Part shown: piece after piece, positions 56,057 to 64,000 of the stretch | How the letters are laid out: every line of letters begins with the position of its first letter | How positions within the stretch are numbered: position 1 is the stretch's first letter | Assembly: GCA_944319795.1 (NCBI GenBank) | Contig: CALUFA010000003.1 | Coordinates: 62,001 to 126,000, forward strand | DNA from: an uncultured Prevotella sp. | Lineage (GTDB): Bacteria; Bacteroidota; Bacteroidia; Bacteroidales; Bacteroidaceae | Direction of reading: 5' to 3' | Length of the DNA: 64,000 bases | Notes under the pieces: model-generated | Database searches by the model: none | Told to the model about the DNA's origin: nothing | The model's input: only the letters and a program-made list of their open reading frames with translations | Program-made: the position numbers and the translations under genes

Positions 56057-58024
56057 TTACTTCTTGCTATACTTTTTAATCGCACTGTAAGCCTCATACA
56101 ACCCAAGCTCACCAGCCTTGCTCAAGTCGCTTATGCCTTCAGCGGTCTTTCCCTGATTTATATTGGCTATGCCACGGTTGTAATATGCCTCGGCAAGTTT
56201 CGGGTCGCACTTTATCGCCGCGTCGTAATCAGATATGGCACGCTCATAATCCTTATTCGACGCATACAGGTTTCCACGGTCGAAATACAAGTAAGCATTG
56301 TCCGGATTAAGCCCTATTGCCTTGTCGAGGTCGGATATTGCGCCGACGGTTTTCAGCCTTACGTCTGTGCCTTGCGAAGCGTCATACTCGTTCATGCGCG
56401 CCTGGCAAACGGCACGCTGCCAGTACGCCAGCGACGACGTGCTGTCGGTCTGTATGTACGCGGTAAGGTCGTTTATTGCGTCGGCATAATTCTGGACTAC
56501 GCTGTTGGCCACGGCACGCTGTAATATCAGCCCCTTGTCTTTTTGCAGGTTGCGCGAAGCGTCTATTGCTTCCGACAAGGTTTCAATCAAAGAGAAAACA
56601 TCCTTTGTTTCCTGTTCGGAAAGTTGTTTTACACCGCATCTTATGTAAATCTTGCGCTTCGGATTCTGGTCGAAGTTGAATTTCTCAACGTCGTTATCGT
56701 ATGCCTGGTACGACTTTACCGCATTGTCATAAGGAATGAACGAGAGTTGGAACATCGGCAGGAACACGACGTCGACCTTCCGGTTCTGCACCCGTCCGCG
56801 ATACTCCGACGAATACTCGTGTTTCACGCTGTTATCGTCTTCAACGACAAGCTGGTTATACTTGTCAAAGTCTATCTCGCTCTTCTTGCGGACCTCATGC
56901 CGTTTTTGCTTGCTCCAACGCCTCTGGCGGCCGTAGTGCTTGTCCATCTGTGCCTTGAAGATACGGAACTCGTCAAGCTCGGCCTTCGAAGTCATGCCAA
57001 CCTTGCGGTAACAACGCGCACGGTTGCTCAGGCCGGCCCAGAAATTGGGATACTGGTCGATGAGCTTCGTGTAATCGCGTATGGCCCCGTAAACGTCGCC
57101 GGTCCGCTCGAGCAGCAGGGCGCGGTTGTAAATAGCCATAACATTGTCAGGCTCAAGGTTGATGACATAGTTGAAATCCTCTATCGCACGGTTGTCGTCG
57201 CCCACTTGGACGCGCAGCTGGCCTCGGTTGTAATGCGCAAGGAAGTTGTTCGGGTCTATCTCGAGAGCCTTGTCGTAATCGGCAAGCGCCCCCCGAAGAT
57301 TGTTTATGTTATACCGTGCCAAGGCGCGGTTTACATAATTAGCGACCGTATTAGGCTTAAGGTGTATGGCCTTTGACAACTGCCCGTCAGCATCTTTCCA
57401 TTTCTGTTGCGAAAGGCTTATCATTGCACGGTACGCCCACGTATCGCCGTCGTATGGGTCAAGCTCGAGACTCTTGTCAAGATATTTGGCTCCTTCCACC
57501 GTGTCCTTCTGTTGCATGCAGACTTCCGCCTTTAGCGAATACGCCTTTGAATAAGTCTTCCACATGGTCATCATCGAATCCAAGTCGGCGTTGGCGGCAT
57601 CGTAATCTTTCTTCTCGATTTTGCATAGCACACGGTTGAACCACAAGTTCTTATTATAAGGGTTGAACTCTATGGTCTTATCGTAATCGGCTATCGCTCC
57701 GTCAAACTCATGTTGCCTGATGCGGCACAAACCTCTAAGCTCAAACAAGTCCGGGACGTAAGGATTCAGCCTGATTGCCTCTGAACAATCTTTCTCAGCG
57801 CCTACGAAATCGTCAAGGTAAAACTTCGCTACCGCACGCAAAAACCACGGTTCGTATAAATAAGGCTTAACCAATATTACTTGGTTGAAATATTGGATTG
57901 AAAGGACATAGTCTTCATAATAAAGCGCGCTACGACCGACATCCAACAGTCGGTCTGTCCTGAATTGGGCTGATGACGACAAAGACACAAGCACCAATAA
58001 TAAAGACAATAAAAACTTGCGCAT
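56057..58024 (-). CDS. Secreted TPR-repeat protein
   Basis: A 655-residue protein from the ATG at 58024 (MRKFLLSLLLVLVSLSSSAQF, a signal peptide). It has at least ten TPR units with the W-LG-Y-A-F-A-P spacing (SALYYEDYVLSIQYFNQVILVKPY; YVPDLFELRGLCRIRQHEFDGAIADYDKTIEFNP; NFLAHYNRGQLRVQVGDDNRAIEDFNYVINLEP). A non-TPR charged region at about 375-500 interrupts them (KHYGRQRRWSKQKRHEVRKKSEIDFDKYN), then two or three more TPR units run to the C-terminus. It probably acts as a protein-binding scaffold in the periplasm or outer membrane. It follows def on the same strand, a common Bacteroidota order. In-frame starts at 58105 and 58051 lack a clean signal peptide. Confidence 0.82.
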   Translation of the reverse strand: MRKFLLSLLLVLVSLSSSAQFRTDRLLDVGRSALYYEDYVLSIQYFNQVILVKPYLYEPWFLRAVAKFYLDDFVGAEKDCSEAIRLNPYVPDLFELRGLCRIRQHEFDGAIADYDKTIEFNPYNKNLWFNRVLCKIEKKDYDAANADLDSMMTMWKTYSKAYSLKAEVCMQQKDTVEGAKYLDKSLELDPYDGDTWAYRAMISLSQQKWKDADGQLSKAIHLKPNTVANYVNRALARYNINNLRGALADYDKALEIDPNNFLAHYNRGQLRVQVGDDNRAIEDFNYVINLEPDNVMAIYNRALLLERTGDVYGAIRDYTKLIDQYPNFWAGLSNRARCYRKVGMTSKAELDEFRIFKAQMDKHYGRQRRWSKQKRHEVRKKSEIDFDKYNQLVVEDDNSVKHEYSSEYRGRVQNRKVDVVFLPMFQLSFIPYDNAVKSYQAYDNDVEKFNFDQNPKRKIYIRCGVKQLSEQETKDVFSLIETLSEAIDASRNLQKDKGLILQRAVANSVVQNYADAINDLTAYIQTDSTSSLAYWQRAVCQARMNEYDASQGTDVRLKTVGAISDLDKAIGLNPDNAYLYFDRGNLYASNKDYERAISDYDAAIKCDPKLAEAYYNRGIANINQGKTAEGISDLSKAGELGLYEAYSAIKKYSKK

Positions 58025-58107
58025 AAGAAGAGACTTGTCCTGAAAATGCATCAAAAACTCCGCGTCGACAGCCTTAGGCTGCGACGCGAACGAATATAGG
58101 AACAAGG

Positions 58108-58668
58108 TTATTTCCTTGCCACCTTAGTACGGTAATTACAACTGAAACGTCCCTGCAATATGGCTTTCAGCTTGCTCTTAATAAGCTGGCGGCGCAACGG
58201 GGAGACACGGTCGATGAACATCTTGGCATCCAAATGGTCGAACTCATGCTGCATGACACGAGCAAGATAACCATCAACCCACTCGTCATGCTCGTTAAAA
58301 TCCTCGTCCATGTACCTTACACGGATGCGAGTCGGACGCTTAACGTTTTCATGTATGCCGGGCAACGACAGGCAACCTTCTTCCGAAGTATCGACATTGC
58401 TCTCGTCGTACTCAAGAATATGGGGATTTATGTAAGCCTTACGAAAATCTTTGTATTCAGGGAAATCCTCTGACAACACGTCAAGGTCGATTACTGCCAA
58501 ACGGATGTCTAATCCAACTTGGGGAGCGGCAAGTCCGACCCCGTCTGACGCAGTAAGCGTCTCGAACATGTTTGCTATCAAGTCTTTAAGATTTGGATAA
58601 TCAGGACCTATGTCTTGCGAAACCTTGCGTAAGACCGGTTGCCCATAAATATAAATAGGTAATATCAT
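58108..58668 (-). CDS. def: Peptide deformylase
   Basis: A 186-residue Fe/Zn enzyme that removes the formyl group from new proteins. All three motifs are present: DGVGLAAPQVGLD (motif 1), EEGCLSLPGIHE (motif 2 with metal Cys) and MQHEFDHLDAKMFIDR (motif 3, HExxH-type: HEFDH). It overlaps the ruvX stop by 4 bases. Confidence 0.97.
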   Translation of the reverse strand: MILPIYIYGQPVLRKVSQDIGPDYPNLKDLIANMFETLTASDGVGLAAPQVGLDIRLAVIDLDVLSEDFPEYKDFRKAYINPHILEYDESNVDTSEEGCLSLPGIHENVKRPTRIRVRYMDEDFNEHDEWVDGYLARVMQHEFDHLDAKMFIDRVSPLRRQLIKSKLKAILQGRFSCNYRTKVARK

Positions 58669-59087
58669 TGTTTTCTTTTTACAGACTCTAAATAACTTTG
58701 CAAAATTATCGTTGCACTAACCTCGTCGACTAAAGCCTTGTCCTGACGTTTTTTCTTACGCAGGCCACCGTCAATCATAGCCCTGTGGGCCAATACGGAC
58801 GTGAAACGCTCATCATAAAACTCAATCGGGATTTCAGGAAAGGCCTTGCGCCAACGACTAACGAACTGCCGAACCCTCCCCATGTTCTCACTCGGACTGC
58901 CATCCGACTGTTTCGGCTCGCCTATGACAATACGCTCGACAGACTCTTTTCCGACATAATCACGCAAGAAATCGAAAAGTTCAGACGTAGCGACCGTCAC
59001 CAATCCGTTTGCTATAATCTGCAAAGGATCGGTGACAGCCAAGCCTGTTCGTTTCTTGCCGTAGTCAATCGACAAAATACGGGGCAC
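58665..59087 (-). CDS. ruvX: Putative Holliday junction resolvase / pre-16S rRNA nuclease
   Basis: A 140-residue YqgF-family protein with an RNase H-like fold: ILSIDYGKKRTGLAVTDPLQIIANGL at the N-terminus, IVIGEPKQSDGSPSENMGRVRQF, and FYDERFTSVLAHRAM. Catalytic acids Asp7-type, Glu and Asp are in place. The family's biological role is disputed between DNA junction cleavage and maturation of the 16S rRNA 5' end. It is coupled to def. Confidence 0.93.
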   Translation of the reverse strand: MPRILSIDYGKKRTGLAVTDPLQIIANGLVTVATSELFDFLRDYVGKESVERIVIGEPKQSDGSPSENMGRVRQFVSRWRKAFPEIPIEFYDERFTSVLAHRAMIDGGLRKKKRQDKALVDEVSATIILQSYLESVKRKQ

Positions 59088-59092
59088 GAATA

Positions 59093-59590
59093 TTATTTTT
59101 GGTTATACAACAACCAAGCGTCGGGATACTGCGAACGAAGTTCGTTACGGCTGCGCACAGCGTCTTGCTTCGCATCGAATGTTGCCGCAACAACACGGTA
59201 CATTTGGTTGGCCGAGTTATAAGCAACTTGAGCGTCATACCCTTGGCTCCTGAGCGTTCCCTGTAAGCCCTCGGCATTGGCCTGAACCGAGAACGATCCT
59301 ACAATCACACTGAAATTCTTCAGGCCGGCACCGTTTACGACTGACAAGGACTCCTGCCTTACAGGTACATTGTCCGCATTGTCAAGAACTACCGTCTCGC
59401 TTGCAGGCTTCTCAACCACAGGTGCCACTACGGCAATTTCCTCGTTGCCTTGATTCTGATCTGTCGCACGATTCTCCTCCTGAGCCTTAGCTTTTTCGTA
59501 TGCTTTCCTATAAGCGCTCTCGGATGATTTGCAACTCGTAACCGCCAAGGCCATGCAAAGGCTGGCACACACCACCATGTATTTCTTCAT
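59093..59590 (-). CDS. SPOR-domain lipoprotein
   Basis: A 165-residue lipoprotein (MKKYMVVCASLCMALAVTSC, lipobox VTSC). A low-complexity linker follows (EKAKAQEENRATDQNQGNEE; VVAPVVEKPASETVVLDN). A C-terminal SPOR domain runs from about residue 90 (FSVIVGSFSVQANAEGLQGTLRSQGYDAQVAYNSANQMYRVVAATFDAKQDAVRSRNELRSQYPDAWLL). SPOR domains bind denuded glycan of peptidoglycan at division sites. It is 5 bases upstream of ruvX on the same strand, so all four genes down to the TPR gene may be cotranscribed. Confidence 0.9.
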   Translation of the reverse strand: MKKYMVVCASLCMALAVTSCKSSESAYRKAYEKAKAQEENRATDQNQGNEEIAVVAPVVEKPASETVVLDNADNVPVRQESLSVVNGAGLKNFSVIVGSFSVQANAEGLQGTLRSQGYDAQVAYNSANQMYRVVAATFDAKQDAVRSRNELRSQYPDAWLLYNQK

Positions 59591-59744
59591 AATTTCTCGT
59601 GTTATTGTTTAAATAATAAACTTTAGTTCCTACATTTATCGTGCGAAATTACACAAAAACAAGCAAAACGCTTGACAAACTGCACATAAAGTTTGTTAAA
59701 TCAAAGAAATACATTGTTTTTAACAAAAAAGTCGAATAAAAATA

Positions 59745-59774
59745 TTGAAGTTTGGGAAATTATCACTATTTTTG
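59745..59774 (+). promoter_or_regulatory. Bacteroidota-type promoter for the YtxH operon
   Basis: TTG (59745-59747), 19 bases, TATTTTTG (59767-59774). It leaves a leader of about 70 bases. Confidence 0.75.
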
Positions 59775-59850
59775 CTATCAACAAATCCATTCAGCCCGAA
59801 AACGGTCAACTGGGGATAGAAACAATTTGTATAATTTAAAATAAGTAATT

Positions 59851-60069
59851 ATGAAAACATTAGGTTACATTGGCGCTTTCTTGGGTGGCGCTATCGCTGG
59901 TGCGGCATTAGGCCTGTTGCTGGCTCCCGAAAAGGGAAAAGATACTCGTGGTAAAATCACAGACGCAATTGACGACTTCTGCCAAAAGCACAACATCAAG
60001 TTAAGCCGTAAGGAAATGAATGACTTGGCTGAAGACATCACAGACGCAGCTGAAACGGAAAGAGCTTAA
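59851..60069 (+). CDS. YtxH-domain small membrane protein
   Basis: A 72-residue YtxH family protein. It has a glycine/alanine-rich membrane helix (TLGYIGAFLGGAIAGAALGLLLAPEKG), then a charged tail (DTRGKITDAIDDFCQKHNIKLSRKEMNDLAEDI). YtxH proteins are general stress proteins in many bacteria, of unknown mechanism. It begins a three-gene operon of small membrane-associated proteins. Confidence 0.88.
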   Translation: MKTLGYIGAFLGGAIAGAALGLLLAPEKGKDTRGKITDAIDDFCQKHNIKLSRKEMNDLAEDITDAAETERA

Positions 60070-60084
60070 AAACAAAATCTTCAC

Positions 60085-60432
60085 ATGTTTTCAAGCGATA
60101 AAAACATTGAAATAATAGGACAGCTTATAAAGCTGCTGAAACATAGTATCGGGCTTCAGGGTGAATACCTGAAGCTCGATGTTATGGAGAAAACAGTAAG
60201 GATCATCACTGCCTTGCTGCTTTTTGCAATTCTTACGCTTATCGTTATCGCAATCCTGTTCTTCCTATCCTTGTCAGCCGCACTTGCCATGGGGCAAGCA
60301 ATTGGTTACCCTGCGGCCTTCGGAATAATCGGAGCTTTCTACATCTTGGTTTTCATTTTATTCGCAATATTCAGGAAAAGCTGGATAGAGAAACCTTTAA
60401 TCAGATTTATTACAAACCTGCTGATGGAATAA
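60085..60432 (+). CDS. Phage-holin-3_6-like (holin superfamily) membrane protein
   Basis: A 115-residue protein with two strong membrane helices (IITALLLFAILTLIVIAILFFLSLSAALAM; YPAAFGIIGAFYILVFILFAIF). The charged N-terminus has VKLLKHSIGLQGEYLKLD-type residues. It fits the phage holin family (putative actinobacterial holin-X type). There is no prophage nearby, so an envelope-stress role is more likely than lysis. It lies 15 bases after YtxH and 13 before the next gene. Confidence 0.8.
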   Translation: MFSSDKNIEIIGQLIKLLKHSIGLQGEYLKLDVMEKTVRIITALLLFAILTLIVIAILFFLSLSAALAMGQAIGYPAAFGIIGAFYILVFILFAIFRKSWIEKPLIRFITNLLME

Positions 60433-60445
60433 TTCCACATTAGTC

Positions 60446-60706
60446 ATGAATAAGACCGAAACATACAACACTTTACACGAAATAAGACTGCGCAAGGAAG
60501 TTCTTCTTTCCGAGATTAAGAGGGACAATCAACAAATGGGTATATTATGGAAAGAACTGTTCCGTAAGCCCGAGCAGAAAAAGAAAGGCTTAACAGTTGC
60601 ATCGCTGATGTCGACTGGAGCCGGCTTAGCCGACGGATTCATGCTTGCATGGAAATTATACCGCAAATTCAAAAGTAACAATAAGAAAAACACGTTTATA
60701 AATTGA
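60446..60706 (+). CDS. Small uncharacterised protein of the YtxH operon
   Basis: An 86-residue, strongly basic protein (MNKTETYNTLHEIRLRKEVLLSEIKRDNQ; LWKELFRKPEQKKKGLTVASLM; SMLAWKLYRKFKSNNKKN-like end). One weakly hydrophobic stretch occurs at about 50-70 (LTVASLMSTGAGLADGFMLAW). I do not recognise a family with certainty. Its fixed place after YtxH and the holin-like gene suggests a shared role in envelope maintenance. Confidence 0.75.
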   Translation: MNKTETYNTLHEIRLRKEVLLSEIKRDNQQMGILWKELFRKPEQKKKGLTVASLMSTGAGLADGFMLAWKLYRKFKSNNKKNTFIN

Positions 60707-60725
60707 GATCATACCACTATAAAAA

Positions 60726-60788
60726 CAAAAAAGGAGTACCGCTGTACTCCAACCTTGTTAACCTTAAATCTAATACTATGAAAAACAC
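60726..60788 (-). ncRNA. Candidate short non-coding RNA with its own promoter and terminator
   Basis: A full phylum-type promoter (60793-60824) points leftward. The predicted transcript starts near 60787 and reads about GTTTTTCATAGTATTAG, then TTTAAGGTTAACAAGG. It ends in the hairpin GGAGTAC-AGCG-GTACTCC (60750-60733) followed by TTTTTTTGTTTTT on the minus strand, an intrinsic terminator. The U run follows the hairpin only in this direction, so it is not the end of the YtxH operon. No reading frame fits the roughly 60 bases. It resembles the described class of promoter-to-terminator RNAs in Bacteroidales (Bacteroidales-1 RNA is one such family); whether it belongs to that family I cannot confirm. 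Confidence 0.65.
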
Positions 60789-60792
60789 GGTG

Positions 60793-60824
60793 CAAAGGTA
60801 CTGACTTTTGCCGTATTGGCCAAA
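60793..60824 (-). promoter_or_regulatory. Bacteroidota-type promoter of the candidate ncRNA
   Basis: Minus strand: TTTG (60824-60821), 20 bases, TACCTTTG (60800-60793). No protein gene follows within the transcript; the next minus-strand gene leftward is at 59590. Confidence 0.8.
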
Positions 60825-60896
60825 ATTCATAGCTCTAGCACCTCAAAATATAACATATTTTCACTATAAATAAAGGCGATTTAAATCATATTTACA

Positions 60897-61658
60897 TTAA
60901 AATTCCACTACTTGCCCGTCGTAAGACAAATTCACACCTTTTGGCAACAGGCCGTTAGTCACCTCATGCAAACCTATATCATGCCCCATGTGAGTGAAAA
61001 AAGTTTGCTTTGCACCAACTTTCTCCGCAAATGACAAAGCCTCATCAACCGTGAGGTGTGAATGATGTTCGGGAGAAAAACGCAGGGCGTTCACAACAAG
61101 CACCCTAACCCCTTCAATATACTTCATTTCATCCTCATCGATCGTCTTCATATCAGTTATGTACAACAAATCGCCCAAACGGTATCCAAGTATCGGCAGC
61201 TTGTCATGCATAACTTGAATCGGCATGATATCAACTTCCCCAACTTTAAAATGCTCATGAGGCCTTACAACATTAAGACTTATATTCGGAACACCTGGAT
61301 ACTTATGCTCGCTGAAACAATAAGAAATAGACTGTTTTAGCCTATTGGCCGTAATTTGGTCACAATAAATCTTCACTTCGCCAAACACACAGAACGGACG
61401 GATGTCGTCAAGTCCTCCAACATGGTCGTAATGCACATGTGTCAACAACACTGCGTCTATTTTCTTAAAATCCAAACCGAGCATCTGTTGCCTAAAATCA
61501 GGGCCGCAATCAATCAAAATCCTCGTGTCGCCCTCCTCTACAAAAGCAGATGCGCGCAGCCGCTTATCATGCTTGTCCGTACTTGTACAAACTTCACACT
61601 TACAACCTATCGTCGGAACACCGACAGAAGTACCCGTACCGAGAAAAGTCAGTTTCAT
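60897..61658 (-). CDS. MBL-fold metallo-hydrolase (PhnP-like)
   Basis: A 253-residue beta-lactamase-fold hydrolase. It begins LTFLGTGTSVGVPTIGCKCEVC, has DCGPDFRQQML, and the metal motif is THVHYDHVGGLDD (HxHxDH). Later ligands include MHDK and MKTID. The Cys-containing CKCEVC near the N-terminus fits PhnP-type phosphodiesterases. The exact substrate is unknown. It lies 2 bases after murB, so the two are cotranscribed. Confidence 0.9.
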   Translation of the reverse strand: MKLTFLGTGTSVGVPTIGCKCEVCTSTDKHDKRLRASAFVEEGDTRILIDCGPDFRQQMLGLDFKKIDAVLLTHVHYDHVGGLDDIRPFCVFGEVKIYCDQITANRLKQSISYCFSEHKYPGVPNISLNVVRPHEHFKVGEVDIMPIQVMHDKLPILGYRLGDLLYITDMKTIDEDEMKYIEGVRVLVVNALRFSPEHHSHLTVDEALSFAEKVGAKQTFFTHMGHDIGLHEVTNGLLPKGVNLSYDGQVVEF

Positions 61659-61660
61659 TT

Positions 61661-62674
61661 TCAGATAATGTTCACTTCTGGCTTTATTTCAATTCCGAAC
61701 TTATTCATCACGTCCGACTGAATAGCTTCACAAAGTTTCAACACATCCTTGCCTTCAGCTCCACCCTTATTGACAAGCACCAAAGCCTGACGTGAGTGCA
61801 CACCTACCCTACCAAGCAATTTACCTTTCCAACCGCATTGCTCTATCATCCAACCGGCAGGGATCTTAATATTTTCTTCGTCGACAAGATAATGTGGAAC
61901 TGTGCCGAACTCATTTACGAGCTGCACATATTTACCCTTAGTGACTATCGGATTGGTAAAAAAACTGCCGGCGTTGCCTTCAACTGAAGGATCTGGCAAC
62001 TTGGCCTTGCGTATCTCTTTTACCACGTTCCTCATCTGAGTAACGGTAGGGGTCTTTATTCCCCTTTTATCAAGTTCGGACTGAATATTGCCATATTCAA
62101 GACGTGGAACGAACGTATCTGACAATTTGTATGTAACGAATGTTATTACGTACTGATTTTTCCATTCTCCCTTGAACTTACTCCATCTATAAGAATAGTC
62201 GCAGTCTTCGTTCAAAAACTCGCGCTTCTGCCCAGTATTTATATCTATCGCCTCTATTTTAAATATCAGATCTTTTGCCTCAACGCCATAAGCACCTATG
62301 TTTTGAACCGCCGTAGCACCGACTTCGCCAGGAATAAGCGAAAGATTCTCAGCTCCGTACAATCCGTTTTCAACGCAAAGTTTTACTACGTCATCCCATG
62401 TCTCTCCACTACCACAGCGCAAAAAAACGCTGCCGTCCATACGGGTGGCATGGTGTCCCTTAATAGCCGAATGCAACACCGTGCCGTCAAAATCTTTAGT
62501 AAACAACACATTACTGCCACCGCCGAGAACAAACAACGGCTTATCCGCATCTGTGAGAGATTTTATAACCTGGTGCAATTCGTCTTCAGAATAAAACTCA
62601 ATAAACCTACGGCATTCCACGTCCATGCCAAACGTGTTACGTCCTTTTAGATTATAATTCAAAACATCTTTCAT
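61661..62674 (-). CDS. murB: UDP-N-acetylenolpyruvoylglucosamine reductase
   Basis: A 337-residue MurB, an FAD enzyme that makes UDP-MurNAc for peptidoglycan. The FAD loop is FVLGGGSNVLF, with GAENLSLIPGEVGATAVQNIGAYGVE, YSYRWSKFKGEW (type I, with Tyr/Arg/Lys near the site), and GSFFTNPIV (catalytic Ser). DUF4348 lies 27 bases upstream and the MBL gene 2 bases downstream. Confidence 0.97.
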   Translation of the reverse strand: MKDVLNYNLKGRNTFGMDVECRRFIEFYSEDELHQVIKSLTDADKPLFVLGGGSNVLFTKDFDGTVLHSAIKGHHATRMDGSVFLRCGSGETWDDVVKLCVENGLYGAENLSLIPGEVGATAVQNIGAYGVEAKDLIFKIEAIDINTGQKREFLNEDCDYSYRWSKFKGEWKNQYVITFVTYKLSDTFVPRLEYGNIQSELDKRGIKTPTVTQMRNVVKEIRKAKLPDPSVEGNAGSFFTNPIVTKGKYVQLVNEFGTVPHYLVDEENIKIPAGWMIEQCGWKGKLLGRVGVHSRQALVLVNKGGAEGKDVLKLCEAIQSDVMNKFGIEIKPEVNII

Positions 62675-62701
62675 ACCTTAAACAATAAAAATGGGTATTT
62701 C

Positions 62702-63550
62702 TTATTCTGAAAGGCTCGTCAACTTCCAATCTCCATCTATGCGCTTAAATGTAAGTTGCATCTCCATACCGTTGGCAATGCCTCGCATAACGAATATTTT
62801 CTGGTTTCCCTCCCTGTACTTCTGCCCGTACATTATATTATATATGAATCCTGACGGCAGCTCCGGCGCAAATGCCGGCCATGTTTCAGGAGCAATCTCG
62901 CCCGTCATCGTACTGAAATCATCGTCAGGGTCCGGACCGGTGAACATTACAGGATTGTTTAAGCTCTCCAACTGAAATTCCGGGTCGGAAGCGAATTTCT
63001 GATAAAACGCAAGGAATGAAGCGTTTGTATTGTGAACCATGTCATTGGTGCGTATCGAAGTAAGAAACCAACGACCGTTCAACCTCTCGAACATGTATTT
63101 CTCAACTTTTTCTTTAGTTAAGTACACTTTCTCGACAACGACGTTGTTTATCGACGTATCCTTAACGACGTCCATCTGCTTCATATTGTCGAAAATCAAG
63201 GTGTAATACCCTTGCTCCATGAAAAAGTGCTCCATCTTCCATTGTTTTTTCCCAAGACTGGCAACCTTTTCTCCGTCGACGATTTTTAAAGGGAATTTCA
63301 CCCTTGCCATCTGCAACTTACGGTTGGCGGCGAAATTGAATATGAAGTCGTCAAACAGCTCATCGGCAGCCTTAGGCATAGGCTGTTCGGATATAATCTC
63401 ATCCAGCGTGTCGACGGATGCAGTGTCGACAACTTGCAATGAATCCACGACCGCCGTGTCGGCCGCAACGGGTTTCTTGTCTGAACAGCCTGTCGCCCAC
63501 ATTGCCATGAGCACGCAAGCCGAAAAGACCAAAACAACACCATTTTTCAT
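62702..63550 (-). CDS. DUF4348 lipoprotein
   Basis: A 282-residue lipoprotein (MKNGVVLVFSACVLMAMWATGC, lipobox ATGC). A linker rich in Val/Asp/Thr follows (DTAVVDSLQVVDTASVDTLD), then a DUF4348 domain at about 60-282 (FDDFIFNFAANRKLQMARVKFPLKIVDGEK; EKVEKYMFERLNGRWFLTSIRTND; MQLTFKRIDGDWKLTSLSE). The repeated 'F.R/NGRW/DWxLTS' pattern resembles NTF2-like folds, an inference. Function is unknown. It is the first gene of the murB transcript. Confidence 0.85.
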   Translation of the reverse strand: MKNGVVLVFSACVLMAMWATGCSDKKPVAADTAVVDSLQVVDTASVDTLDEIISEQPMPKAADELFDDFIFNFAANRKLQMARVKFPLKIVDGEKVASLGKKQWKMEHFFMEQGYYTLIFDNMKQMDVVKDTSINNVVVEKVYLTKEKVEKYMFERLNGRWFLTSIRTNDMVHNTNASFLAFYQKFASDPEFQLESLNNPVMFTGPDPDDDFSTMTGEIAPETWPAFAPELPSGFIYNIMYGQKYREGNQKIFVMRGIANGMEMQLTFKRIDGDWKLTSLSE

Positions 63551-63751
63551 AATTACATACCTTTCATTATCAAGCCTTTAAGCCATGCAGCGTCCAAGTT
63601 GCAGGGCATGGGCAAACATACCGCAGCAGTTGCCGCCAACCCCGTCTTACAGCCACAAACCTTACACTCTAAACAGAAGTAACGTCTATCAAAATTTACG
63701 CAAAAGTACAACTTTATTTTGATTTATTACACATATTCAAGCTAAAAATAT

Positions 63752-63759
63752 TACCTTTG
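63752..63759 (+). promoter_or_regulatory. Putative -7 box for pheS
   Basis: TACCTTTG, 37 bases before the ATG at 63797. A TTTTG at 63717-63721 is too far (30 bases) to be a normal -33. Confidence 0.55.
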
Positions 63760-63796
63760 CATCAAGATTTTAATATGCACCAAAATTATCTTCAAA

Positions 63797-64000
63797 ATGA
63801 TACTCGACAAAATAGCGAAACTGCTTGAAGAAGTGAAGGGCCTTAACGCTTCAACGCCTGAAGAAATCGAAGCGTTGAGACTTAAATACCTAAGTAAGAA
63901 AGGCGAAATCAGTACGCTTATGGCCGACTTCCGCAACGTTCCTGCAGAGCAGAAAAAGGAAGTGGGAATAAAAATCAACGAACTTAAGCAAACCGCACTC
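63797..64000 (+). CDS. pheS: Phenylalanine--tRNA ligase alpha subunit (partial, N-terminus)
   Basis: Starts at the ATG at 63797 and runs off the right edge. The 68 visible residues (MILDKIAKLLEEVKGLN; ALRLKYLSKKGEISTLMADFRNVP) are the N-terminal coiled-coil arm of PheS, which binds tRNA-Phe. Its partner pheT is at 1015-3477 on the other strand, more than 60 kb away. Confidence 0.9.
   Translation, partial: MILDKIAKLLEEVKGLNASTPEEIEALRLKYLSKKGEISTLMADFRNVPAEQKKEVGIKINELKQTAL

Noticed and set aside
60085..60432. Holin-like gene as evidence of a prophage
   Set aside because: No other phage gene lies near it, and the operon context with YtxH is found in ordinary chromosomes.
60733..60750. Hairpin as terminator of the YtxH operon
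   Set aside because: On the plus strand no T run follows it; the U run occurs only on the minus strand, so it fits the leftward ncRNA instead.

Overview
This window is chromosomal DNA from a member of the Bacteroidota, most likely Bacteroidales and probably a Prevotella-like genus. Four things support this. Many genes are preceded by the phylum's promoter pattern (TTTG, 19-20 bases, TAnnTTTG). Recognisable Shine-Dalgarno sequences are mostly absent. Family content is typical of the phylum (DUF4293, DUF4270, DUF4348, DUF5689, DUF2027-Smr, the Bat operon, the short glycogen synthase beside panCD). pheS and pheT are unlinked, with pheT at the left end and the start of pheS at the right. I saw no prophage, intact insertion sequence, CRISPR array, rRNA or tRNA. 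Most of the window is housekeeping DNA.

Left part (1-8820): the end of a TSCPD protein, yebC, pheT, a DprA-like protein with an unusual C-terminal half, uvrB, then bamD-rpoZ-DUF4293. Region 9091-13960 is an outer-membrane locus: a TonB-dependent receptor without a partner SusD, followed by two lipoproteins with OB-fold-like domains (DUF5689 and a two-repeat protein). Its substrate is unknown; it is the best candidate here for an uncharacterised system. A fatty-acid:CoA ligase, an NhaD-type antiporter, pfkA and the complete F-type ATP synthase operon (beta, epsilon, AtpI-like, a, c, b, delta, alpha, gamma) follow. Then come L31 and a secreted nuclease lipoprotein.

Middle part (28317-48357): a 37-residue small protein, DUF4270 lipoprotein and glycogen synthase-like gene stand divergent to panC-panD. 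htpG converges with a leftward set: nadE, DUF2027-Smr, queA and PAP2, then the Bat operon read leftward as moxR, DUF58, a membrane partner, batA, batB, batC and a fused batD-batE.

Right part (48689-64000): a membrane Ser/Thr kinase that looks frameshifted at its 3' end, type II pantothenate kinase, thrS, infC-rpmI-rplT, a DedA protein, a SPOR protein-ruvX-def-TPR set, a YtxH/holin-like three-gene envelope operon, a likely short non-coding RNA with its own promoter and terminator, DUF4348-murB-MBL hydrolase and the start of pheS.

The long intergenic gaps carry dispersed repeats. One family has AAAAGGC/GCCTTTT cores and occurs in five gaps. A modular, partly palindromic element occurs in two gaps (about 14024-14334 and 27753-28299) with the same module order. 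These are probably MITE-like or extragenic palindromic elements.
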